Origin: Plantimonas leprariae
Lineage (GTDB): Bacteria; Pseudomonadota; Alphaproteobacteria; Rhizobiales; Rhizobiaceae
Length of the DNA: 64,000 nt
Assembly (NCBI RefSeq): GCF_008802405.1
Contig: NZ_VZDO01000003.1
Location: 248,001-312,000, forward strand
Direction: 5' to 3'
Each line of letters opens with the position of its first letter. The stretch's first letter is position 1. This document shows positions 37,731 to 46,006 of the stretch, piece by piece. Made by a program: the position numbers and the translations under genes. The notes below the pieces were generated by a model that saw nothing but the letters and a program-made list of their open reading frames with translations, was not told the DNA's origin and searched no databases.

Positions 37731-39272
37731 TCAGAACAGCCGGAGGCCGGACGACGACTGCCGGGCGGCCTCGTCGGGCGGGGGCGGCGGCCCGAACCCG
37801 GCCGCGTCGCCGCCGGCCGACACGGAGGTCGGGACCGCGGAATGCGGGCTGCCGTTGCCGCCGGACGCTGCCGCGGCATGCCGATCGGCCTCGCGAGGCT
37901 CCCCGGCCGGCTCGGAGCCTGACGCGATGCGCGCCGCGGCGCGGTTGCCGCGCTCGCCTTCGATCACCGCGCCGGAACCGTCGACATGGCGCGAGGGCAC
38001 CTTCCACTCGAAGGCGTCGAGCTTGCCGGACACGGGCGACACCGGCGCCCAATCCTCGGCGACCACCCCGTCCGCCGTCCAGGCCGGGTCGCGGAGTGCG
38101 CGCACTGCGCGGCCCAGCCATTCGCGCACCGCGCCTTCCGAGCCGCCCTCCGCCTCCTCGATGTCGGCGAGGAGCAGGAACACGCTCTCGCGCGGTTCCT
38201 TCTCGCTAGCGGCCAACGCTTCCTCGCGCGCCAGCTTGAAGTCGCCGGCATCCAGCGCGGCATGGGCGAGGGCGATGCGCGATTCGACGTTGTTCGGCTG
38301 GATCTCGGCGAGCGCCCGGGCGCGTTTCATCCGGTCCGCCACCGAGTCGCCCGGCCGGGCGCGGACATAAGTCTCGGCGAGTGCCGGATGCGGCGACGTC
38401 TCCCAGGCCTTCTCCAGCACCTTTGAGCCCTTGCGCAGGTCCCCGAGGCGGAACAGCGCCTTCGCGGCTGCGACGGCGGCGGGCGTCAGCGAGGGCGCTA
38501 GCGACACGGCTTCCAGCGCGGCGCGGCGGGCTTCCCCAGGATCGCGCTCGACGAGCTCTTGCGCCTTGGCGGTGAGCAGCACGGCGCGCAGCCGCGCCGA
38601 ATCCTTGCGGTCGACGAGCCGGGCGTCGCGCTGCGCGTCGAGGATCGCCAGCGCCCCGTCGTAGTCGCCCTGCGCCGTCTTCGCTTCCAGCACCGCGCCG
38701 CCCGCCCAGGGCACGTGCGGGGCGATGCGCGCGGCGCGCTCGGCGTAGTGGCGCGCCGCCGAAGGATCGCCGAGCCGCTCGGCTTCGAGGTAGAGCCCGC
38801 GCATGGCGAGAAGGCGCGTCTCCGGATCGCTCTCCATCGACTGGAACACGCCGCGCGCCCGCTCGTGATCGCCCTCGATCATCGCGGTCTGCGCGTCGAG
38901 AAAGCGGACCAGCGGTTCCTTCCGGGCGTCGATCAGCTTGGCGGCGCGCTTCGTCATCCGCCGCGCGAGGACGGCGTCGCCGGCCCCGGCCGCGACGATG
39001 CCGGCGGAGAGCGCCCGGTAGCCTTTCTCGCGCGAACGCGTCGTGAAGAAGCGCCCCACCCGGTCGGGCGCCTTGAAGAAGGCGCGCACCAGCCAGACCA
39101 CGAAGCAGACCGCGGCGATCAGCGCGATCTCGGCCACCACGAACACCGTGACGCTGCCTTCGACGACGCTGCCGCCGAAATCGAGCGCGAAGGTGCCGGG
39201 ATGATCCTGCAGCCAGGAGAAGCCGAGCGCGAGCGCGAGAACGATCAGGAGAAAGGAAAGGATGCGGAGCAT
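37731..39272 (-). CDS. HemY-type heme biosynthesis-associated TPR protein
   Basis: 513 residues. Two N-terminal membrane helices (about 3-20 and 43-65) are followed by the HemY_N region and a long series of tetratricopeptide-like helices up to about residue 400. A Pro/Ala-rich tail follows. This HemY is not the oxygen-dependent protoporphyrinogen oxidase of the same name; it is a membrane scaffold encoded with hemC/hemD in proteobacteria. Its ATG overlaps the Mic60 stop by one base, so the two are translated together. Confidence 0.88.
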   Translation of the reverse strand: MLRILSFLLIVLALALGFSWLQDHPGTFALDFGGSVVEGSVTVFVVAEIALIAAVCFVVWLVRAFFKAPDRVGRFFTTRSREKGYRALSAGIVAAGAGDAVLARRMTKRAAKLIDARKEPLVRFLDAQTAMIEGDHERARGVFQSMESDPETRLLAMRGLYLEAERLGDPSAARHYAERAARIAPHVPWAGGAVLEAKTAQGDYDGALAILDAQRDARLVDRKDSARLRAVLLTAKAQELVERDPGEARRAALEAVSLAPSLTPAAVAAAKALFRLGDLRKGSKVLEKAWETSPHPALAETYVRARPGDSVADRMKRARALAEIQPNNVESRIALAHAALDAGDFKLAREEALAASEKEPRESVFLLLADIEEAEGGSEGAVREWLGRAVRALRDPAWTADGVVAEDWAPVSPVSGKLDAFEWKVPSRHVDGSGAVIEGERGNRAAARIASGSEPAGEPREADRHAAAASGGNGSPHSAVPTSVSAGGDAAGFGPPPPPDEAARQSSSGLRLF

Positions 39273-40999
39273 CAGTTGGGATTCCCGATCGAGTTGACCG
39301 CGCCGTTCAACGCCTCGCCGATGACGCTCTCGCTGCGGGCGCGCGCTTCGACGCGGTCGCGGAAAGCCGTGGCGGCGTTCCGGCCCGCCTCCGGCAGCGC
39401 CTGCCAGCCGGCGAGCCAGCCGTCGAGGTCGCCCGCTTCCATCTTCGCGTCGAGCGTCGCGACGGCGGCATCCGTGCCGTCGCCGCCACCGCTGCCGCTC
39501 GCGGCCGATGCCGAGGGCCGGACCGCGACGAGCGAGTTGAAGCCGGAGAGGATCTGCGAGCCGACGCCGGCATTCGGATCGGCCGGATGCAGCGCGGCGA
39601 GCACGGCCGTCCGGGCGTCCGGCCAGTCGGCCTGCAGTGTCGCCAGGCTCGGCACGCCTGCGGCCGCATAGTTGCGCAACGAGTCCACGGCGGGCGACGG
39701 CCCGGCGGTCCGCGCGAAGGTCTCGAGCTCGGCCATGAACGGGCCGCCCCGGTCCACGGCGGCCTTCAGGTTGGCGGCCGAGACCGCCGTCGCGCCGCGC
39801 CGGCCGGCTTCCTCCACCGCGCCGATGCGGTTGCGGATGTCCTCGATGGCCGCGCCGTTGGTCTTCGCCGCTTCCATCGCGCCGTTGGCGGCCTGCTGGG
39901 CACCGTTCGCCGCCTGCTGCGCGACGTCCGCGGCCTGCTGCGCGGTGCCGGCGGCCTGCGCCGCGGTCTGCGCCGTCTGGCGCGCCTCGGCCGCCTGGGC
40001 ACCCGCGCCGTCCGCCGCCTGCTTGGCCTGGTTCGCCGCGTCGCGCGCGCCGTTCGCGGTGTCGGTCGCGCCCTGGACGAGGCCCGGATCGATCGCCGGG
40101 GCCGCCGCGCCGCCGCTGCCCTGTTCCGTGCCGGAGGTCAGCGCGTTCAACCGCCCTTCCAACCCGTTGAAGCGGTCGGCGAGCGCCGCGAAGTCGGCCC
40201 CGCTCGGGCCGGGCGGTCCGCCAGCCCCGCCGGCCGAAAGGGTCGACTGGAGCTGACCGACGTCGGTGCGCACCGTGTTGAGGTCGGTCGCGAGCTGCTG
40301 CACGTCGCCCGAGCGCGCGAAGTCGCGGGTGAGTTCGGCCGTATCGACGCCGCGCGCCGCCGGCAGGACGCCGGCATATTGCAGGCCGCCGCCGATCAGG
40401 AGGGCCAGCACCGCGCCGAGGAGGCCGGCGCCGATCACCGTGCCGAGGCCGGCGCCCCCGCCGCCGGAGCCGTGCGGCGCGGTCTGGTGGTAGTCGTGCT
40501 CCGGCGGCGGCGGCACCGCCGCATGCGGCCCGTCGCTGCCGAGGATCGCCTCGGCGTCGAGCTCGTCGGCCGTGGCATCCCGGTCCGCCCGGCGCTCGGC
40601 GTCGGATACTTCGGGGGGCACGGCTTCGTCGGGCCGCGATCCGTCCGCCGCGAGGTTCGCGATCGCCGCATCGGCGTCCGGCTCGCGCACCGTTCCATCG
40701 GCCGCGGGCGGCGCGTTGCGGTCGCCGGGTTCCGGCTCACCGAGCGCCGCGATGCCGCTTTCCTCGACGGACGGCACGCCGGATTCGGCGCGCGAAATCG
40801 TGTCGTCCGGTCCCGCCGGCGCGACGCTCGCCTCGTCGGCGAGGCGGCTTTCCGGGTCGGCGGCGACGTCTTCCGGTTCGCCCTTGCCCGGCGCGTCGGC
40901 GGTCTGCGGCTCCAGCGGCTCGTTCTCGATGCGCTGGGCGGTCAGGTCGATCGTTTCCCCCGGCTTGCGGGGCCGCGATCGGCGCGGCGGCATGCTCAT
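39272..40999 (-). CDS. Mitofilin/Mic60 homologue (COG4223)
   Basis: 575 residues. An acidic, disordered cytoplasmic N-terminus (about 1-180) precedes a single membrane helix (about 183-207, rich in Gly/Leu). A long coiled coil dense in Ala/Gln (with repeats such as AAQAAGTAQQAADVAQQAA) follows, then a C-terminal mitofilin-like domain. Alphaproteobacterial Mic60 shapes intracytoplasmic membranes and is the ancestor of the mitochondrial cristae protein. Its place between hemD and hemY is a known conserved arrangement. Start and stop overlap both neighbours by 1-4 nt. Confidence 0.82.
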   Translation of the reverse strand: MSMPPRRSRPRKPGETIDLTAQRIENEPLEPQTADAPGKGEPEDVAADPESRLADEASVAPAGPDDTISRAESGVPSVEESGIAALGEPEPGDRNAPPAADGTVREPDADAAIANLAADGSRPDEAVPPEVSDAERRADRDATADELDAEAILGSDGPHAAVPPPPEHDYHQTAPHGSGGGGAGLGTVIGAGLLGAVLALLIGGGLQYAGVLPAARGVDTAELTRDFARSGDVQQLATDLNTVRTDVGQLQSTLSAGGAGGPPGPSGADFAALADRFNGLEGRLNALTSGTEQGSGGAAAPAIDPGLVQGATDTANGARDAANQAKQAADGAGAQAAEARQTAQTAAQAAGTAQQAADVAQQAANGAQQAANGAMEAAKTNGAAIEDIRNRIGAVEEAGRRGATAVSAANLKAAVDRGGPFMAELETFARTAGPSPAVDSLRNYAAAGVPSLATLQADWPDARTAVLAALHPADPNAGVGSQILSGFNSLVAVRPSASAASGSGGGDGTDAAVATLDAKMEAGDLDGWLAGWQALPEAGRNAATAFRDRVEARARSESVIGEALNGAVNSIGNPN

Positions 41000-41751
41000 C
41001 CTGGCAGGTCCCGTGATTCTCCGGCCCGTGGGCCATCCGATGCGAAACTAGTCTGTTCGAGCCGGTCGAAAAGCGCCGGCATATCCCGGCAGAGGGAAAT
41101 CGGGGCGGCCCCGCGAAGTTCCGCGGGCAGCGCTTCGGCGATCCGCTCCGACAGGCAAAGGAGTTGCGGCAGGGGGCGGAAGAGCCGCGGCTGCGCGCGA
41201 AAGAGCCGTGCGAAACCCTCCGCCTGGCTCCCGGACAGGAGCATGACGGCGTCCGGCGCGCGGCCCCCGAATGCCGCCTCGACCTGCCGCTCGGTCGGAT
41301 GGAGCAGCCGCGTCTCGTAGGTTTCCCAGACGGCGAAGACGGTGCCGGCGCGCGCCAGCCCGTCCTCCAGCGCGGGGGTGCGCGTCCGTCCCAGCGCCAG
41401 CAGCACCGGCTGGCGGAGACGCGACGCCAGCGCGGCCGCCGGCCGGACGAGCGCCGCCGCTTCGCCGCTTCCCGCCTCGACACGCGCGAAACCCGCCGCC
41501 CGCAGCGCCGCTGCCGTTGCTTCGCCGACCGCGAGGAGCGGGCGCTGCGTTCCGGCGAAACCGCGGCGCAGCGCCGGGACGGCGTTGCGGCTGGTGACGC
41601 AGATGCAGGCGAAGTCGCCGGCCGGCGGCGGTTCGTCGAGCGCGACGATCTCCTGCACCGGGACGACGACCGCCGCATGGCCGCGCCGCTCCAGCTCGCG
41701 CACGGTTTCCCGCGCGGCTTCCGGATCGCGCAGGACGAGGACGCGCTTCAC
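40996..41751 (-). CDS. hemD: Uroporphyrinogen-III synthase
   Basis: 251 residues, two-domain HemD fold with low sequence conservation. Recognisable blocks are [47 protein letters not shown] and [16 protein letters not shown]. It closes hydroxymethylbilane to uroporphyrinogen III for heme and corrinoid synthesis. Its start overlaps the hemC stop by 4 nt and its stop overlaps the Mic60 start, so it is the second gene of the heme unit. Confidence 0.9.
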   Translation of the reverse strand: MKRVLVLRDPEAARETVRELERRGHAAVVVPVQEIVALDEPPPAGDFACICVTSRNAVPALRRGFAGTQRPLLAVGEATAAALRAAGFARVEAGSGEAAALVRPAAALASRLRQPVLLALGRTRTPALEDGLARAGTVFAVWETYETRLLHPTERQVEAAFGGRAPDAVMLLSGSQAEGFARLFRAQPRLFRPLPQLLCLSERIAEALPAELRGAAPISLCRDMPALFDRLEQTSFASDGPRAGESRDLPG

Positions 41752-42701
41752 GGCCGCCGGCTATCGTCGGCCCAGCCGGCGAAGAAGTCCGGGCCGGCGG
41801 CCTGGAGGAGCCGTTGCCCCGCCTCCCGCCCCAGCGCTTCCGGCTCGGCGGGCGAACGCTCGAGCCGCGTCTCGTGCACGTGCCGGCCGTCCGGGGTCAG
41901 GATCATGCCGCGGAAGCGGAAGGTCTCGCCGTCGATCGCCGAATGCGCGGCGATCGGGGTGCGGCAGGAGCCGTCGAGCTCGGCGAGGAAGGCGCGCTCG
42001 GCCCGCAGCCGCAGATGCGTCTCGCGATGGTCGATCGCGGCGAGGAGCACGTCGGTGTCCCGGTCGCCGATCCGGCTTTCCACCGCGATCGCCCCCTGCC
42101 CCGGCGCCGGCGGGAAGTCCTCCTCCGTCAGGATCTCGGTCGCCTCGCCTTCCAGCGCGATGCGCTTCATCCCGGCGAGCGCGAGGAGCGTGCCGTCCAC
42201 CGCACCGTCGCGGAGCTTCTGGAGCCGCGTCGTGAGGTTGCCGCGAAAGTTGATCACTTCGAGATCGGGCCGCATGCGCTTCAGGAGCGCCTGCCGGCGG
42301 AGCGACGCCGAGCCGACGACCGCGCCCTCCGGCAGATCGGCGATGCGCCGCACCTCCCGGCCGATGAAGGCGTCGCGCACGTCCTCGCGCGGCAGGAAGG
42401 CCGCGAGGTGCAGGCCGTTCGGAAGCTGGGTCGCGACGTCCTTCGCCGAATGGACGGCGAGGTCGATCCGCCCGTCGATCAGCGCCCCCTCGATCTCCAG
42501 CGTGAACAGGCCCTTGCCGCCGACCTCCGACAAGGGGCGATCCTGGATGCGGTCGCCGGCCGTGGTGATGACCTGGATCGCGAAATCGCCTTCGCCGAGC
42601 CCATGCGCCGCCATCAGCCGGGCGCGCAGCTCCGACGCCTGCGCCAGCGCGAGCCGGCTGCCGCGCGTGCCGATGCGGATGGGGCCGCCGCGTCCCGTCA
42701 T
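41748..42701 (-). CDS. hemC: Porphobilinogen deaminase (hydroxymethylbilane synthase)
   Basis: 317 residues. Typical features include [15 protein letters not shown] at the start, the [11 protein letters not shown] active-site stretch, [12 protein letters not shown] and the cofactor-binding cysteine in [12 protein letters not shown]. It polymerises four porphobilinogens into hydroxymethylbilane. It is the first gene of the hemC-hemD-Mic60-hemY unit and is divergent from tsaD, with a 95-nt spacer containing both promoters. Confidence 0.96.
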   Translation of the reverse strand: MTGRGGPIRIGTRGSRLALAQASELRARLMAAHGLGEGDFAIQVITTAGDRIQDRPLSEVGGKGLFTLEIEGALIDGRIDLAVHSAKDVATQLPNGLHLAAFLPREDVRDAFIGREVRRIADLPEGAVVGSASLRRQALLKRMRPDLEVINFRGNLTTRLQKLRDGAVDGTLLALAGMKRIALEGEATEILTEEDFPPAPGQGAIAVESRIGDRDTDVLLAAIDHRETHLRLRAERAFLAELDGSCRTPIAAHSAIDGETFRFRGMILTPDGRHVHETRLERSPAEPEALGREAGQRLLQAAGPDFFAGWADDSRRP

Positions 42702-42796
42702 TCGAAGTCCTCTGCCGCCGCTGTCCAGCCGATTCGGTAGCCTAAACCGTCGCGGATCGCTATCTCCGGGGCGAATTTGGCGAAAAGGGCGGCGCC

Positions 42797-43885
42797 TTGC
42801 GGGATTCCCTGATCCTCGGCATCGAGACGAGCTGCGACGAGACCGCGGCGGCCGTGGTGACCCGCGCGCCGGACGGGCGTCCCCTTATCCTTTCGAATGT
42901 CGTGTTCAGCCAGGTCGAGGAGCACGCGGCCTTCGGCGGCGTCGTGCCGGAGATCGCGGCGCGGGCACATGTCGAGGCGCTCGACGGCATCGTGGGGGCG
43001 GCGCTGATCGAGGCCGGCGTCGCGATCTGCGACCTTGCGGCGGTCGCCGCGACGAGCGGCCCCGGCCTCGTCGGTGCGCTGATCGTCGGGGCGATGACCG
43101 GCAAGGCGATCGCCGCCGCGAGCGGTCTGCCGTTCCTGGCGGTGAACCATCTGGAGGGCCACGCCCTCACCCCGCGCCTCACCGACGGCGTCGCGTATCC
43201 CTACCTGATGCTACTCGCCTCGGGCGGGCATACGCAGCTCATCCTCGTCAACGGCATCGGCGACTACCGGCGCTGGGGCACGACGATCGACGACGCGCTT
43301 GGCGAGGCCTTCGACAAGACCGCGAAGCTACTCGGGCTGCCGCATCCGGGCGGGCCGAACGTCGAGCGGATGGCGGCGGCGGGCGATCCGGCGCGCTTTC
43401 TCCTGCCGCGACCGATGCGGGGCGAGGCGCGGCTCGACTTCTCGTTCTCCGGCCTGAAGACGGCGGTCCGGCAGGCGGCGGAAGCCGCCGCGCCGATGCG
43501 CGAGCGCCACGTCGCCGACCTCTGCGCCTCGTTCCAGCTGGCCGCGGCGGAATCGGTGGCGGACCGGGTGAAGCGCGCCCTCGCCCGCTTCCGGACGGAG
43601 TTTCCGGCGCTGGTCGACCCGGTGCTGGCGGTGGCGGGCGGCGTCGCCGCGAACGGCGCGATCCGGGGCAAGCTCAAGGCCGAATGCGACAGGGCGGGCG
43701 TCCGGCTGGTCGCCCCGCCGCTGGCGCTCTGTTCCGACAACGCCGCGATGATCGCCCATGCCGGGCTGGAACGCTTCGAGGCGGGGCTGGTGGACGGGCT
43801 CGACGCGCCGGTCCGGCCACGCTGGCCGCTGGACGAGACCGCCGCGCCGCTGGTCGGCTTCGGCCGGCGCGGGGCGAAGGCGTGA
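42797..43885 (+). CDS. tsaD: tRNA N6-adenosine threonylcarbamoyltransferase TsaD
   Basis: 362 residues, ASKHA fold. Motifs include [31 protein letters not shown] (metal region), [27 protein letters not shown] and [10 protein letters not shown]. It transfers the threonylcarbamoyl group to A37 of ANN-decoding tRNAs and is essential in most bacteria. TTG start, with AAGGG seven nt upstream; no ATG or GTG fits the conserved N-terminus. It overlaps gpsA by 4 nt (GTGA), a common alphaproteobacterial pairing. Confidence 0.95.
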   Translation: MRDSLILGIETSCDETAAAVVTRAPDGRPLILSNVVFSQVEEHAAFGGVVPEIAARAHVEALDGIVGAALIEAGVAICDLAAVAATSGPGLVGALIVGAMTGKAIAAASGLPFLAVNHLEGHALTPRLTDGVAYPYLMLLASGGHTQLILVNGIGDYRRWGTTIDDALGEAFDKTAKLLGLPHPGGPNVERMAAAGDPARFLLPRPMRGEARLDFSFSGLKTAVRQAAEAAAPMRERHVADLCASFQLAAAESVADRVKRALARFRTEFPALVDPVLAVAGGVAANGAIRGKLKAECDRAGVRLVAPPLALCSDNAAMIAHAGLERFEAGLVDGLDAPVRPRWPLDETAAPLVGFGRRGAKA

Positions 43886-44862
43886 GCCGCATCGCGGTGA
43901 TCGGCGGGGGCGCCTGGGGCACGGCGCTGGCGGCGGCGGAGGCGCGCGCCGGACGCCCGACCGTGCTCTGGGCGCGGGACCCGGACGTCGCCGCGGCGAT
44001 CCGTCGGACCGGCCGCAACGAGCGCTTCCTGCCCGGCATCGACCTGCCGGCCGGGCTCGGCGCCACTGCCGATCTCGCGGATGCCGTTCGGGACGCGACG
44101 CTGGCGCTAGTCGTGGTTCCGGCGCAGGCGCTGCGGGACGTCATGCCCGCGCTCGCCGGCGCGAGCGACGGCGGGACGCCGCTGGTGCTCTGCGCCAAGG
44201 GCATCGAGCGCGGCAGCGGCCTGTTTCCGAGCGCCGTCGCGGCCGAGTTCGTCGACATGGGGCGGCTCGCGACCCTGTCCGGTCCGAGCTTCGCGGCGGA
44301 CGTGGCGCAGGGCCTCCCGACCGCGGTGACGCTCGCCGCCCGCGACGAGGCGCTCGCCGACGCGCTGGCGCGCCAGCTCTCCGCCGGCACCTTCCGCATC
44401 TACGCCTCGACCGACCTCGCCGGCGTCGAGGCGGGCGGCGCGCTGAAGAACGTCCTCGCCATCGCCGCCGGGATCGTCGCGGGCCGCGGCCTCGGGGCCT
44501 CCGCCGGGGCGGCGATCGTGACGCGCGGCCTCGCCGAGCTCCGGCGGCTGGGTCAGGCGCTCGGCGGCCGGCCGGAAACGCTCGCCGGCCTCAGCGGGCT
44601 CGGCGACCTCGTGCTCACCTGTTCCGGGCCGCAGTCGCGCAACTTCGCCTACGGACTCGCGCTCGGACGAGGCGAGGACCTGACGAAGCTGAAGCTGGCG
44701 GAAGGCGTCTTCTCGGCGGCGGTCGCGGCGGGTCTCGCCGACCGCCACGGGATCGACGCCCCGATCGTGGAGACGGTCGCCGCGATCCTCGCCGGGCAGA
44801 CGACGATCGAGGCGGCGATCGAGGCGCTGCTTTCGCGGCCGCTGAAGCGCGAGGACGATTGA
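43882..44862 (+). CDS. gpsA: NAD(P)-dependent glycerol-3-phosphate dehydrogenase
   Basis: 326 residues from a GTG overlapping the tsaD stop. The N-terminal motif [14 protein letters not shown] binds the dinucleotide. [25 protein letters not shown] and the catalytic-lysine region [14 protein letters not shown] with [10 protein letters not shown] are conserved. It reduces dihydroxyacetone phosphate to sn-glycerol-3-phosphate for phospholipid synthesis. It is co-translated with TsaD. Confidence 0.95.
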   Translation: MSRIAVIGGGAWGTALAAAEARAGRPTVLWARDPDVAAAIRRTGRNERFLPGIDLPAGLGATADLADAVRDATLALVVVPAQALRDVMPALAGASDGGTPLVLCAKGIERGSGLFPSAVAAEFVDMGRLATLSGPSFAADVAQGLPTAVTLAARDEALADALARQLSAGTFRIYASTDLAGVEAGGALKNVLAIAAGIVAGRGLGASAGAAIVTRGLAELRRLGQALGGRPETLAGLSGLGDLVLTCSGPQSRNFAYGLALGRGEDLTKLKLAEGVFSAAVAAGLADRHGIDAPIVETVAAILAGQTTIEAAIEALLSRPLKREDD

Positions 44863-44888
44863 AACGCCGGAGCGCGATCGTTAACCGA

Positions 44889-44904
44889 TGTTTCACGTGA
44901 AACA
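44889..44904. other. parS, ParB-binding centromere site
   Basis: The sequence TGTTTCACGTGAAACA is a perfect match to the bacterial chromosomal parS palindrome. The symmetry extends by three more bases on each side (44886-44907). It lies in the 57-nt spacer between gpsA and the YciI gene. Chromosomal parS sites are bound by ParB, which spreads and loads SMC, and they cluster near the replication origin. parA and parB are not in the window. Confidence 0.88.
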
Positions 44905-44919
44905 TCGAATCGGACGCCC

Positions 44920-45213
44920 ATGCTTTTCGCCATCCTCTGCGACGACCGCGACGGCGGGCTGGAAACGCGGCTCGCGACGCGTGCCGATCACCTCGCCTAT
45001 CTGAAGAGCCTCGGGGCGAGCCTCCGCTTCGCCGGGCCGTTCCTCGGCGACGACGAAAAACCGGTCGGCAGCATGCTGGTGGTGGAGGCGGCGGACGAGG
45101 CCGGCGCGCGGGCGCTCGCCGATGCCGATCCCTATGCCAGGGCCGGGCTCTTCGCGAAGGTGGTGGTGCGGCGCTGGAACTGGACGGTCAACAACCCGGA
45201 CGCCGCCGCGTGA
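44920..45213 (+). CDS. YciI family protein
   Basis: 97 residues with the YciI/ferredoxin-like fold. It starts MLFAILCDDRDGG, has the conserved RADHLAYLKSLG (His-containing helix) and GPFLGDDEKPVGSMLVVEA, and ends in a region with paired aromatic residues. Family members may be small hydrolases or lyases; function here is unknown. It overlaps the EVE-domain gene by 4 nt and lies just downstream of parS. This cluster (tsaD, gpsA, YciI, EVE) is common in Hyphomicrobiales. Confidence 0.92.
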   Translation: MLFAILCDDRDGGLETRLATRADHLAYLKSLGASLRFAGPFLGDDEKPVGSMLVVEAADEAGARALADADPYARAGLFAKVVVRRWNWTVNNPDAAA

Positions 45214-45641
45214 ACCACTGGCTGTTCAAGTCGGAGCCGGACTCCTGGTCCTGGGAGAAACAAAAGGCGAAAGGCGCGGCCGGGCAGGAATGGGACGGGG
45301 TGCGCAACTACCAGGCCCGCAACTTCATGCGGACCATGCAGGTCGGCGAGCGCGGCTTCTTCTACCATTCGAACGACGGCAAGGCGGTGGTCGGAATCGT
45401 CGAAGTCTCGGCCGCCTGCCATCCGGACTCGACCAGCGACGACCCGGCCTGGGAATGCGTCGATCTGCGCGCCCTCGCCGACATGCCGCGGCCGGTGACG
45501 CTGGACGCGATCAAAGCGGAGCCGGCCTGCCGCGACATGGTGCTGGTGAAGAATTCGCGCCTGTCGGTGCAGCCGGTCTCGCGGGCGGAGTTCGAGCACA
45601 TCTGCCGGATGGGCGGCCTCGAGCCGGCGTCGGTCGGCTGA
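45210..45641 (+). CDS. EVE domain protein
   Basis: 143 residues, almost entirely one EVE (PUA-like) domain: N-terminal WLFKSEPDSWSWE, then WDGVRNYQARNFMR, GFFYHSND and VGIVEV. EVE domains bind modified bases in DNA or RNA; in this stand-alone form the role is unknown. GTG start in a 4-nt overlap with the YciI gene. Confidence 0.93.
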   Translation: MNHWLFKSEPDSWSWEKQKAKGAAGQEWDGVRNYQARNFMRTMQVGERGFFYHSNDGKAVVGIVEVSAACHPDSTSDDPAWECVDLRALADMPRPVTLDAIKAEPACRDMVLVKNSRLSVQPVSRAEFEHICRMGGLEPASVG

Positions 45642-45711
45642 TTCCGGGTCGCCGCGGGGAACCTTCACGCCGCCGGAACATTACCGGAACATCCGCACCA
45701 GGAGTGAACCG

Positions 45712-45927
45712 ATGGACAATCCGAAGAATGTCGCGCCGTCGAACGCCGAGAAGGATCCGGCCGACTGGACCACCGGCGACGAGCCGATGACCGGCGCGCA
45801 GATGTCGTATCTGAAGACGCTCTGCGAGGAGACGGACACGAAGTTCGACGAGAAGCTGAGCAAGGCCGACGCCTCCAAGCTGATCGACGAGCTGCAGACG
45901 AAGAGCAAGCGGCTGAAATCGGCCTGA
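45712..45927 (+). CDS. DUF3072 family protein
   Basis: 71 residues, charged and helical, with the DUF3072 core DEPMTGAQMSYLKTLCEE and KLSKADASKLIDELQ. A good AGGAG lies upstream of the ATG. The family is found in many bacteria and has no assigned function; the core resembles small helix-extended-helix folds. It lies alone between the EVE gene and a diguanylate cyclase. Confidence 0.88.
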   Translation: MDNPKNVAPSNAEKDPADWTTGDEPMTGAQMSYLKTLCEETDTKFDEKLSKADASKLIDELQTKSKRLKSA

Positions 45928-45946
45928 GCGTCGGCGGAGCAGGAAC

Positions 45947-45961
45947 CTAACGCCGCGTTAA
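45947..45961. promoter_or_regulatory. Possible CtrA site upstream of the diguanylate cyclase
   Basis: CTAA-N7-TTAA, one mismatch from the CtrA consensus TTAA-N7-TTAA. It lies 45 nt before the cyclase start, where cell-cycle regulation by CtrA would be plausible in an alphaproteobacterium. Chance occurrence is possible. Confidence 0.3.
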
Positions 45962-46006
45962 GATGGTGTGCGATAGGCTCGGTCCGACCTTTGTCCGGCC
46001 CGCGCC

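Noticed and set aside
37731-39272. Annotating HemY as protoporphyrinogen oxidase
   Set aside because: It has two membrane helices and TPR repeats but no FAD-binding motif, so it is the other HemY family.
41164-43881. A very long open frame running into gpsA from the left on the plus strand
   Set aside because: It lies antisense to hemC and hemD and in another frame of tsaD; the part before gpsA is Arg-rich, typical of GC-rich antisense frames. gpsA itself starts at the GTG at 43882.
44615-44905. Minus-strand frame starting MFHVKH
   Set aside because: The start is the parS palindrome read as codons, and the rest is antisense to gpsA.
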